NCBI GenBank assembly: GCA_030431255.1
Contig: JAUIJL010000005.1
Span: 217,313 to 281,312 of the forward strand
Reading direction: 5' to 3'
DNA: 64,000 bases
Source: Thermoanaerobaculia bacterium
Lineage (GTDB): Bacteria > Acidobacteriota > Thermoanaerobaculia > Multivoradales > J023
Shown: one piece after another, positions 1 to 10,300 of the stretch
How the letters are laid out: each line of letters opens with the position of its first letter
Position numbering within the stretch: position 1 is the first letter of the stretch
Program-made: the position numbers and the translations under genes
The notes under the pieces: generated by a model
Seen by the model: only the letters and a program-made list of their open reading frames with translations
Databases searched by the model: none
What the model was told of the DNA's origin: nothing

Positions 1-1
1 G

Positions 2-247
2 GTTCGACGGTACGAAGGCGGCTCGTCGCAGCCGAGCCTCGACGCTATTCGGAAGCTCTCGATTGCTCTGAGCGTGAGTGCAGATGAGTTGCTCTTCGAT
101 GCCGAGGAGAGAGGGCCGAGCGATGACCTGCGACTTCAATTTGAGGCCATCGCGCAATTCGATGCTGAATCTAGGATGGTTGCCAAAACCGTGCTCGACG
201 GCCTCATCCTGCAACATCAGGCTAGACGCCTAGCCTCGGGACAATAA
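2..247 (+). CDS. XRE-family HTH regulator, C-terminal part (partial)
   Basis: The frame is open at the left edge and runs to TAA at 245-247, giving 81 residues. The first part (EGGSSQPSLDAIRKLSIALS) looks like the last helices of a Cro/C1-type helix-turn-helix. The following SADELLFDAEERGP and the tail with QFEAIAQFDAESRMV resemble the short linker and C-terminal helix common in small stand-alone XRE regulators. The DNA-recognition helix is mostly outside the window. It converges on the putative immunity gene and shares a hairpin terminator with it. Whether it regulates the neighbouring RHS cluster cannot be judged from here. Confidence 0.75.
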   Translation, partial: VRRYEGGSSQPSLDAIRKLSIALSVSADELLFDAEERGPSDDLRLQFEAIAQFDAESRMVAKTVLDGLILQHQARRLASGQ

Positions 248-260
248 GTCCAGACGCACG

Positions 261-284
261 AAAGCCCGGCTCATGCCGGGCTTT
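261..284. terminator. Bidirectional hairpin terminator
   Basis: A perfect 10-bp stem (AAAGCCCGGC / GCCGGGCTTT) with a 4-nt TCAT loop lies between two convergent genes. The A/T ends of the stem give a short U-run on either strand, so it can end transcription from both sides. Confidence 0.8.
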
Positions 285-307
285 CTCCAGTACTGTGATG
301 CAGCTAC

Positions 308-532
308 TCAAAGCTGATCGAGCAACTCCAAAACCTCTTCTTCAGATAATTCGAATTCGGAACCTTCTTCCATTGCTACAAGACGCATAACAGTCGCGTC
401 GAGAGCTGGATCCAAGTCTCGCCCTTTCTCGAAATAGATCTGGAAAGCTCTCTTAGCGAGCCTGATTGGCTCGTATCCGCTAGCCAACTCAGCCTCAACC
501 TCGGCTTTTAGTTCTAGAGCACTGTAAGTCAT
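308..532 (-). CDS. Small acidic protein, candidate immunity protein of the RHS toxin
   Basis: A 74-residue protein with 18 acidic against 7 basic residues, no signal peptide and no membrane segment; the end (EEGSEFELSEEEVLELLDQL) is especially acidic. Its ATG overlaps the stop of the upstream RHS gene in an ATGA junction, so the two are translationally coupled. Small acidic cytoplasmic proteins in exactly this position are the usual immunity partners of RHS and other polymorphic toxins, whose effector domain sits at the C-terminus of the preceding gene. I do not recognise the family, so the immunity role rests on position, size and charge. Codon use is more AT-rich than in the body of the RHS gene and matches the RHS tip, consistent with toxin and immunity arriving as one cassette. 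Confidence 0.7.
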   Translation of the reverse strand: MTYSALELKAEVEAELASGYEPIRLAKRAFQIYFEKGRDLDPALDATVMRLVAMEEGSEFELSEEEVLELLDQL

Positions 533-1392
533 TGGAGTTCGCTCTTTGTGGGCGGGAAGTGTGGGGCATCAAGAACTTGGCCATCAATCGTTTTGGGATG
601 AGTTCGCACAACCTCGCCAGCATGATCATAGCTTTCCATCCATTGACGAGTTTGCCCAGTCTGCGGATTGTATTCGGTTACGAATGAGGCTCCGCGTGTG
701 GGCCCTTCCTTTGAGGCTGCTACTTCTTTTGTGTAATAGCGGACTCGGCCATCTGGTAGTTCCCTGACACGAGCAGCATTCTGCTGGGCCTTTTGAAGGC
801 CCGACAACTTCGATCTCAACGCTGATTGAGAATTGACATTATGGGCCGCGTCACCCGCTGTTCCCCTTGGGACTTTGCCTAAAGCCTTCTTTTTAAGATA
901 CCTTTTCGCCTTCTCTTTGCCCAGCAAGAACAAGGCACCATACCCAGAAGCCGTACCAACTTTATCACTTACAAGGATGCTCGTCTCAGCCGTGGTCTGC
1001 ACTGCTTCGAGAGTTGCTTCTCCGACCTCGGCTAATTTGGCCGTTTCCGCCTTGGCCAAGGTGCCTCCAGTGGAATCCAGACTCTCCGTCGATCGACGAT
1101 CTTTGGTGACTTCTTCATGTTTCTTTCCGAGGTCCCGCCACTTATTCTTGGCGGTCTCCAGGCTATCGAAACCTTCTTGAGCCCAATCGGTGATGACTTG
1201 CCAGATGGAGCGTTCTTTTTCCTCCAGTGCGGCGTTGGGATCCGCTACTCCGGACTCTGCAGCAGATTTCGGCGGTTGAGCGATCTTGCCAGCCTCCGAG
1301 GTGTCGGTAACGATCCATCCCTCGGGGATCTTTTCACCATGCTCAAATAGCCGGGGTCTTGGCTCGAACAAATCTGTCTGCTTTTCTCCCGA
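529..1392 (-). other. Variable C-terminal toxin tip of the RHS protein
   Basis: These are the residues after the core DPTG motif (about 3455-3741). A helical, Lys/Glu-rich stretch is followed by a compact final domain of about 90 residues with GPTRGASFVTEYNP, WMESYDHAG and a final HFPP motif. The conserved-looking W, D, H and R residues resemble a predicted polymorphic-toxin domain (possibly the one called polymorphic toxin type 24; from memory). Hand-counted GC is 48% in 781-840 against 67% in 1741-1800 of the YD region. That break fits an exchangeable tip. Activity and target are unknown. Confidence 0.6.
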
Positions 1393-4300
1393 CCTCCCCG
1401 TCGGATCGATCCACACCGTGGGGTTTTGATACGCATACAAATACCGATGCAAGGACGGCGGATTGTTCGGATCCCCCTCCACCGGATCATGACTCAAGAA
1501 CCTACCGATCTCCGGGTCGTAGAACCGTGCTTTGGCGTAGACCAGGCCACTTTCGGCATCGGTTTCGTGGCCGGTGAAGCCGAAGACGTTGCTCTGGTTG
1601 CCGACTTCGTGTCGGCGGTTGCCCCAGGCGTCATAGCTGTATTGACCCAGCAGCGAGCCGCCTTCGGTGGTTTGGCCGACGACGCTGCCTAGGGCGTCGT
1701 GCAGGTAGAAGCTGCGGCCTTCGGTGGGGTGGTGGACGCTGAGGAGGCGATCGGGGCCGTATTCGTAGGTGATCGTGCCTTCGCCGGCGTCGTGGCGTTG
1801 CAGCACGCTTTGGTCGTCGTAGAGGTATTGGGTTTCTCGGTCGGTGTATTTGCTGATGCGCAGGCCGCGGAAGTCGTAGCCGTAGGTGCCGACCGGGGTG
1901 CCGTTTTCTTCGATTCTGGCGATTTGGTTGCGGCTGGTGACGGTGAAGGCGGTGACGTTGCCGTTTTTGGTTTTTGACAGTTGGTTGCCGTTGGCGTCGT
2001 AGATGTAGGCGACGTTCTCGGCCGGGTCGAGGCTGTGGAAGATAGCTTCGATTTGATCCCTGGCGTCGTAGGCAAAGGTTTTGACGTAGGGATCGCCCGC
2101 GGTGGGGATCACGGATTCGGTGAGCCGGTTGCCGGCTTTGTCGTAGCCGTAGGTGACGGCTTCGTCGGGGTAGACCGCCGAGGTCAGGCGATCCGCCAGG
2201 TCGTAGCCGTAGGTGGTGAGCTCGCTGCCTCGGCCGTATTGGAATTCTGTTTGCTCCAGACGGTTGCCGTTGTCGTCGTAGACGTAGTCGTAGGACGAGA
2301 TCAGCAGCTCGCCTTGGTGATGACGGATGGACTTCAGGCGGTTGGCGAGGTCGAAGGTGTAATCGATCTTGGTGCCGTTGGGGTAGTCGACGGATTTGAG
2401 CCGGCTGTTGGCGTGGTAGCCGTAGGTGGTGAGGCCGCCCGCGGTGGTGACGGTTTCGAGGCGATTCAGGTCGTCGTAGGTGTAGGTGGACGATTGACCC
2501 GGGGCTTGCAGGCTGGTGCGGTTGCCGTTGGCGTCGTAGCCGTAGGCGATGCGACGGGCCCAGCGGTCGGTGACGGTTTCGAGGCGATCGAAGTCGTCGT
2601 AGGTGTGGACCGTGGTTTGCACGGCGGATTGGCTGAAGGTCTCGTCGACCTGGACGAGGTTGTGGTTGCCGTCGTAGGTGTTTTCCGTTTGCAGCAGGTG
2701 ATCCGCCAGCAGACCCGGTTCTTGGGCCGGGTAGGTGCGAATCCTCTCGCGGTTGAGGGCGTCCCAGGTGGAGTCGAAGAGCTGACCCTTGGCGTCGGTG
2801 AAGGTGTCGATGTTGCCGTTGGCGTCGTAGGTCCAGATCTCCTGGCTCGGCTCGGACTGGTTGGCGGTTTGGGGGTAGATCCGCCGGGTTCGACGATTGA
2901 GCTCGTCGTAGACGAATTCCGTGCTGCGACCTTCGGCGTCGTCCACGAAACGAAGGTTGCTGTTTTTGTCGTAGGTGTAGGTGGTGGTGGCGTTTTGGGC
3001 CCCGCCGTCGGCGCCGCCTTGGGTCACGGTCACCTTGTGTAGACGGCGGGCGGCGTCGTAGGCGAAGGTCTGGACGCCGGATTCCGGGCGTTCCAGGGTC
3101 AGGCGATCGCCGTTTCTGTCGTAGGTGAAGCGGGTGGTGGCGAAACGGCTCGCCTCGACTTCTAGGCTGAGGGTCTCTTGACGGCCGCGTTGATCCCAAC
3201 CGAAGCGGGTTTCTTTTTGGTTCGCATCGAAGGTGTGGGTGCGATTGCCTTGTAGGTCGTAGAGGTGTCGGGTAACCGACGCTTCGGGACGATTTTCTTC
3301 CAGCACCAAGCCGCGCTCGTCGTAGACGAATCCCGTGGTGTGGCCGTTGGCGTCGGTGACGAAACGCGGGTTGCCGATCGCGTCGTACTCGGTGGTTTCG
3401 ATCGTCAGATCCGCGCGGCGGGTTTCGACCCGGCGGTTTTCCTTGTCGTAGCCGTAAACCGTGGAGATGCCCCGGCCGTCGATCATCGACAGGCGGTTAT
3501 CCGCCGCGTCGTAGGTGTAGATCTGGGTCAGGCGGATTCCGTCGACCTCGGGCTCCGTGCGACGGGTCAGGCGATTCAGGTCGTCGTAGAGGAAATCCAC
3601 GGTGTGACCGCGACGGTCCTGCTCGGCCAACACATTGCCCACGGCATCGTAGGTGGTGATCGTGGTGTAGGCGAAGGGTGCGGGATCCGTGGTGCGCACC
3701 CGACGATTCAGGGTGTCGAATTCGAAGGAAGCGGTGCGGCCGAGGGGATCTTTTTCCTCCGTGATGTTGCCCGCCACGTCAAAGGTGCGGACGATCTCGC
3801 GATCCTCGGGCAGCTGCTGCTGGTACTGACGATCCAAGGCGTCGTAGGCATTGACCGTCACGTGGCCTTCGCCGTCGGTCTCGGTTTTGACGTTGCCTCT
3901 CGCGTCGTAGGTCCACGAGCCGATGGCGCCGAGCAGATCCGAGCTCGACAAGCGACGATTCAATCCGTCGTAGGTGTGTTGGATCACGTTGCCGTTGGGG
4001 TGATCCTCTTGCACCACGTTGCCCACCCGGTCGTAGGTCAGCTCGGTGATCGCCCACACCACCTCGTCGCGGCCCCGTTGCAGGCGCTCGCGGGTTTGGG
4101 TCCGCCGATTCAGGGCGTCATAGTCGTATTCGATCACCGAGCCTCGGGCGTCGGTGGTGCGGATCACGTTGCCCACGTCGTCGAAGTCGGAGAACGACGT
4201 CTCCCCCTCCGCGTCGGTTTGGCTGACCATCCGGTTCGCGGCGTCGTAGGTGAAGGTGCGGACTTGATCGCCGCTGGGCGTCAGCTCGCCGACGGCTTCG

Positions 4301-7300
4301 GAGTTGACCAGGATGGTCTTTTCCAGATTTCCGGCGCCGTCGTAGAACTGACGGGTCACGCGCAGACCGCCACCCTCGGAGAGCTTGATTTGGCGGCCCA
4401 GGCCGTCGTAGGTCCAGGCTGTTTCGCGATTCAGGGGATCGGTCTCGGAGATCTTCCGGCCCTCGCCGTCGAATTCGAAGTGGGTGATGAGGATCTCGGT
4501 CTCGTTCGTCACCGGGTTGAAGAGGGTCTTCTCCTCCCGCCGTGGACGATTCAAGTCGTCGTAATCCGGCCAGGCCTTGACCCGCGGCTTGAAGCTGGGA
4601 TCGTTCGAGTCAAAAAGGGTCTCCAGAGTCGGATTGCCGACGGCGTCGTGCTCGTAGTCCGTGACTCGACCCAAGGGCTCGATGCGTTGGTCCAAGCGGC
4701 CCGCTTCGTCGTAGATGAAGATCACGTCGTGGCGCGGTGAGCCGTTGCCGAACCACAGGCTTTCCAGCAATTTGTTGCCTTCACCGTCGTATTCGAAAAC
4801 CTTCTTGCCCTGCTCCGCGTCGGTGATTTGCACCACCCGGCCTTCGAGGTCGAAGTCGGTGATCGTCTGCCGACCCTCGAAGTCGGTGGTCGTGCGCCGG
4901 CGGTTGGCATCGTCGTATTCGAACTTTTCCCAGGAGATCAGCTCTCCCACGGCACTGCCGCCTTGCGGCCAGCCACTTTTATAACTTCTGCGCACAAACA
5001 CCCGGTCCAGGGTGTCGTAGTCGATGACCGTATAACGACCCCGGGGATTCCTTTGGCCAATCAACCGCCCCCGCTCGTCGGTCAGGTTGTTCGTGGTGTG
5101 GCCCAGGGCATTGCGGCTTTCCTCCACGAAACCGTGCTCGTCGTAGAGGAAGTGGGTGGTGTGGCCGCGACCGTCGGTGGTGGTGAGCCGATCCCCGAAC
5201 CCGTTATAGGTGTGGCTGACGGTCACCACACCGCCGGGTCGGTCGTCGGCGGTGCCCAGCTCGGTCGACTCCGACTTCAGGTTGCCCTTCGCATCGTAGG
5301 TGTAGGTGGTGACGTGACCGTTGCGATCGGTTTTGGTGCGGACCCGGTTCTTGAGATACGGCGGATCGAATTGGCTTTCCGGGTAGTAGGTGTAGGCGAC
5401 CGTCCACGGACCGGTAGTCTCCGTCCGCACGTTGCCGTGTTGGTCGTAGGTGAAGCCCGTGAGGACTTGGTTCGCGTCCGTACGGTCCTTCATCAGGACC
5501 TCGTCGAGATCCCAACTGACGAAGCTCGTGTGATCCAACGGGTCGGTGATCGAGGTGACGGCGCCGTAGTCGTTGAAGGTGTAGGTGGTGGGTTGCCCCC
5601 GCCGATCCGTGACCACGGTGGTGGCGGATCCACCGCGAGCCAGCAGCTCAGCTTCGTCGTAGTCGAAGAGCATGGGCGGATGGCCGGAAGCCTGGGCCTC
5701 GGGGGTGCGCAGCTCGGTGACCATCAGGCTTTGTTTCGTACCTTGATGGCCGCCGATCGGCGCCACTTGGTAGGTGTAGCTCGTTTGGGCGCCGGTGACC
5801 AGGTCCTCCACCCGATCGAGCACGTGGCGCACGGTGTAATTCCAATCAGGCTGAGGCGAGTAGTCGTAACGCTCGGCGCGGGCGCCCTCTTCGCGGCTCG
5901 CGGTGACCAGGTGGCCGTAGCTGTCGTATTCGAAGTCCATGCGCAGACCGCCGGGACCGGTGACGCTGGTGATCACCGTGCCCTGCCAGGCGACGAAGCT
6001 GGCCACGGTGTATTCGAATTTCAGGGATCGATCCGTGGCGTCGGTGACTTCTTGCAGCTGCAAGCCGTCGGAGGCGACGCCATAGGTCAGCTTGACGGTA
6101 TTGCCGTTGGGATCAGTGATCGAGTCCAACGCCCAGGTCGCCTGCTCAACGCCGGGCACGTAGTGGTAGCGGTTGCCCGAGAGGGTGTAGTAGTCGAGGC
6201 TGCCCTCGTCGGCGTCGACGATCAGGGAGCCGTGGTAGCCGTTGAGCGCCTCCAGCTCCACCAGACCCGACGTGGGGGCGCCGCCCATGTCGAATTGCAT
6301 GCCCGAGCCTTCGCCGCCGGAAATCGTCAGGATGCCGCAGTTGGAAAGGTGGGCCGATGAGCTGTAGTTGTGGCCCCAGCCGATGCCCAAGGGTCCGTGG
6401 TCGGCGCCGTTGGTGGACGAGTAGGTGCGACGGAATTCCAGGGATGGGCCGCGGCCGGGCACCTCGAAGTCCTTACGGCTCAGGCTCAGAGCGCCGTTCC
6501 ACAGGTCCACCCCTTCGATCAGGGTGTGGCCCAGGGGCAGGCTATCGCTCGACGCCACCCGGGAGAAGGCCCGGGCGCGGCGGGTTTCCACGGTGCCGTC
6601 CTCGGCCTCGGCGCGCAGAATCAGCTCGTAGTCGCCCTGGGGCAGATCCTCGACGGTGATCGTGCTTTCGTGGATCAGGGTGACCGGGGGGCCGTCGGCC
6701 ACCGGGCCAGGGCCTTCCGCTTGGAAGGATTGTTTGAAGATTTCGACGGCGTCGCCGAATTCTTTGTCACCCGAGGTATTCAAACCGTCGATGCGGCGGG
6801 CGTTGAGGCTTACCTCGGCGTCGCGCACCAGCTGGAAGGAGAAAATGTCGGACGTGGCACAGCTGCGGCGCTGGGCCAGGTCGATCGTCTGGGAGACGGA
6901 GACGCTGGTGTCGGCTCGGCGGATGACGTTGCCGTCGAGGTTGATGGGCCTACGTGCCACGTCGATGTCGTCGGCTTCGGGGGCCACCTCCCAACGGGTG
7001 CCGGGATTGACCACCAGCTGAAGCTCGTGTTGCCAGGACGGGTCGAGCTTGAGGCCCCTGGGGAAGACGGCAATGCCCGTGCTGGCGCTCTTGGTGGTGC
7101 CGCTCGTGACGCCGGGAAGCTGTGAGCTGGTCGGCTCGCCCAAGGCCCAATAGACTGGATTGGCGACCCCTTCGCTCAGATTGACCGCCACCCGCAGCGG
7201 CACGTAGGACCCGGGCTCGATGGAGTACTCGACCTCGATCGGCTCCTTGGTGCGGCCCTCCTCGTCGAGCTCGATGCTTTCCGGTCGAATGTCCGTGATG

Positions 7301-10300
7301 ACCGGTCGGATCACCGTCATCTCCAAGGCGAGCTCCGAGTCGAAGGTGAGCTCTCTTTGATAGCGGGTATCCCCTTGGCGCAGCTCACCCTTGTAATCCG
7401 GATACTGCCACCAAGGATAGACCTGTGCGCTGGTGTGGAGCACGAGCGATCGCGGCGCCGAGCCGCCGGTCACAGAGTAGTGAATCCGCGGATCCGCACC
7501 GACAGGGGGCGATACCTGGACGCCCGTCGGAGCAGACCCTTCCGGCTCGATCACCTCCGCTCTGGTGCTCGAATCTTCGGGATCGATAAAGCTCGGACGC
7601 CAAACCCAGGCATTGTCCCTACACACGTAGGATCGCTGGAAGTTGCAGCGCTGACCGATGATCGAGGATGGATAATCTAGGGAACAGTTGCATTCGGTAT
7701 CGGGATCATTGTCGCTGCAGCCCTCGGAACAGCTCGTCTCCACGTCCGAGATGGGGACCAGTCGATCTCCGTCAAACACTTGGAATATGCCGAAGAGACA
7801 ACCCGGCATGGGCATGGTGCGATCTCCGTAACTACATAAATCCCACATCCGTTTGCACGGGTCGCACCATTCGCCGTCGGGCGGCGAGCTGCAAGAGCAA
7901 TTGGGGTAGTCCACTCCCCCCACGTTCAGCTCCGACTGCTCTTCGTCGCAATAGGGGGTACCGATAGCTCGGCAGCTTGCGTCCTGGAGGGTGTAATGGG
8001 CCAAGATCAACGGTGACGACGGGGTCGACCCCACGCCCACCGCCGAGAAGGTCTCGCGGTTCTCCCAGGTGTGGAGCAGGTAGCCGAACACGAAGCACGG
8101 ATTGCCCGGGGTGACCTCGGGGTCGTAGGCCGACGAAATGGTCACCAAAAACGAGTAGTAGAAGTCTTCCGTGCTCAGCTTCGGATCTTGCGATGGTGGT
8201 CCGGCGTAAAGATCCGCGCACACCTGCTCGAAATTCGCCTGAGCATCGCCCGAATCCAACCGTTCCTCGCACGCCGCATCCGCTTCGTGGGAACGCCGGG
8301 TGCCGACCTCGTATTGGACCCACGAATTGCCTGGGATCACGCCCACCGCGGCGGTGCCGTCGCTGCGGCTCTTCACCGTTTTGAGGGTCTTGCCGCAATC
8401 TCCCGTGCTCGGAGTCCAAGACGGGCAATCGCCAGGCAACCCTGCGGAGCCGACGGTGGCGTCGAAAAACGTGGCCAGCTGGATATCGTCCTCGTCGGGA
8501 ACCCAACAGCTTTCGGTGCGTCCTCCGCCTTGGACCGGAATATCTACGTAACCCTCCCAATAGCCGTCGGCAAACACCGTATATTCCGCGTTGGCCACGG
8601 GATTGTCGAAGGCGTCCACCGCCTTCAGCTGCATGGTGTCACTCCACAACCCCAGAGTGGACTCGAAGTATTCGTTGCCGGAATAGCGCGGATCCCGATT
8701 GGTGCGCTCGTAGCTCACGACCTCGTCAGGGAAGCCGTAGGCCACCAGCGGACGAGAGAGATCCAGGTCACCGGAACGACTCTCGACAGACGCCCGTATC
8801 TGATTCTGGAGCACTTGAAAGCTGTAAGTGTCCTCAGCGTCGCGCCGAAGAAACGCCGGTTGATCCGCGGTGCGGGTTCCCGATTCGAGCCGTACCACGG
8901 CCCTGCCGAGACCGTCACTTTGCACCGCCAGAATCGTGTCCGCACGCGTGCCCGAGCGCAGCTCGCCGTCGCCGCTTTCCAATTCGAAGGTCACCGTCGC
9001 GCCTTTGACCGGTCGACCCGCGCCGTCGAGCACCAACACGCCGATGGGCTCGTCGAAGAGCTGGCCGACGGTGCCGAATTGGCCGTCGAGCTCCCACAGG
9101 GGCTCGATCAGCTCCGTGGCCAAGGGGTCGAGGTTGGGCTGCTCTGCATAGGGATCCTCCAGGGGCTCGGAGACGTCCGGATCCCAATCCGACGGGTTGA
9201 TGGTGGTCACACCGCCGGCCGCCGGGATGTCCACCAAATCGCCGGAAAGAAAATACCCCTGGCCCCCGGTCGACGGATCCCGCACGTGCCAGACCGAGCC
9301 CCGCCACTCGTTGAGCTCCACCTCGGCGACGGGCACCTCCACCGTCGCGCCGGCCGCCAGGCTCGCCGACACCTCCGAGACCACCGAGGCCGGTAGGTCC
9401 AGGATCGAGAGGTCGTCGCCGGGCTGGAGCGTGGCCACGGCGATGCCTTGATCCCGCGCCAGACCCAAGCCTTTGTCGGCGGAGATCGACTCTACTCCAA
9501 GGATGTCCTCGAAGAGGCTGTGCTCCAAGGCCGAGCCCTGCAAGGCCGACAGCCGGCGCCAATCGCTGGTGGACGCAGGCGCGCTAGATGCCAGCCACAT
9601 GGGCTCAGCGACGCGCAGGGCGGCGTCCATTTCCACACCTTGCCAGTCCAGATCCGCCGGCAGACCCGCCAAGAACCGCACCCGCACGCGATTGGACACG
9701 AAGACCACGGACGGCACGGGTCGACGCAGGCTCATGCCCAACCAGCGGGCCAGCTCGTCCTCGCCCGCGTCCCAGGCCGCGCCGTAGCGTAAGGCGAGCT
9801 GGGCCAGCAGACGGGCCGACAGACTCTCCGTGTCCGCGGCGTCGTCACCCGCGTCCAGGTAGGGGGCCGTGCGCGGACCGCCGAGGGCGATGGCCGTGTA
9901 GCTGCCGGAAATCAGGCTGCGACCCGTACGCTCCGTGCCCCAGGCGCCGATCAGATCCAGATCCAACCGATGGGGCACACCCATCTCCATGGGCTCGCCC
10001 GTGGCCACGGCCCGACCGTCTACCTTGAGCACGGGCCGCACGCGGATCAAATAGGCCGGCACCGAGCCCAGCCCGCCCAGGCTCGCCGACAGCCGATGGT
10101 CGTCGACGGTGGCGGGCACATAGGACAACGTCACCCGTCGGCTCACCACGTCTCGCAGGGGCAGAGTCGCGTCGAGCAGGGCGGGCGATCCCTCGGCTTC
10201 CCCGGCGCGCACGATCCAACGGGCCGTGGCCGGAGCCACGCCCACGATCTCCGAGCCTCCGGTCGAGGGCAACTCAGCCCATTCACCGAGCACCTCCACC

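Noticed and set aside
1631-3199. Long frame on the minus strand inside the RHS gene (and other long frames on both strands across 1981-6360)
   Set aside because: They are shadows produced by the periodic YD repeats; the translations are Arg/Pro- or Val/Gly-rich and resemble no family.
1700-6150. Regularly repeated DNA, at first sight array-like
   Set aside because: The periodicity is that of YD-repeat codons, not constant repeats with unique spacers; not a CRISPR array.
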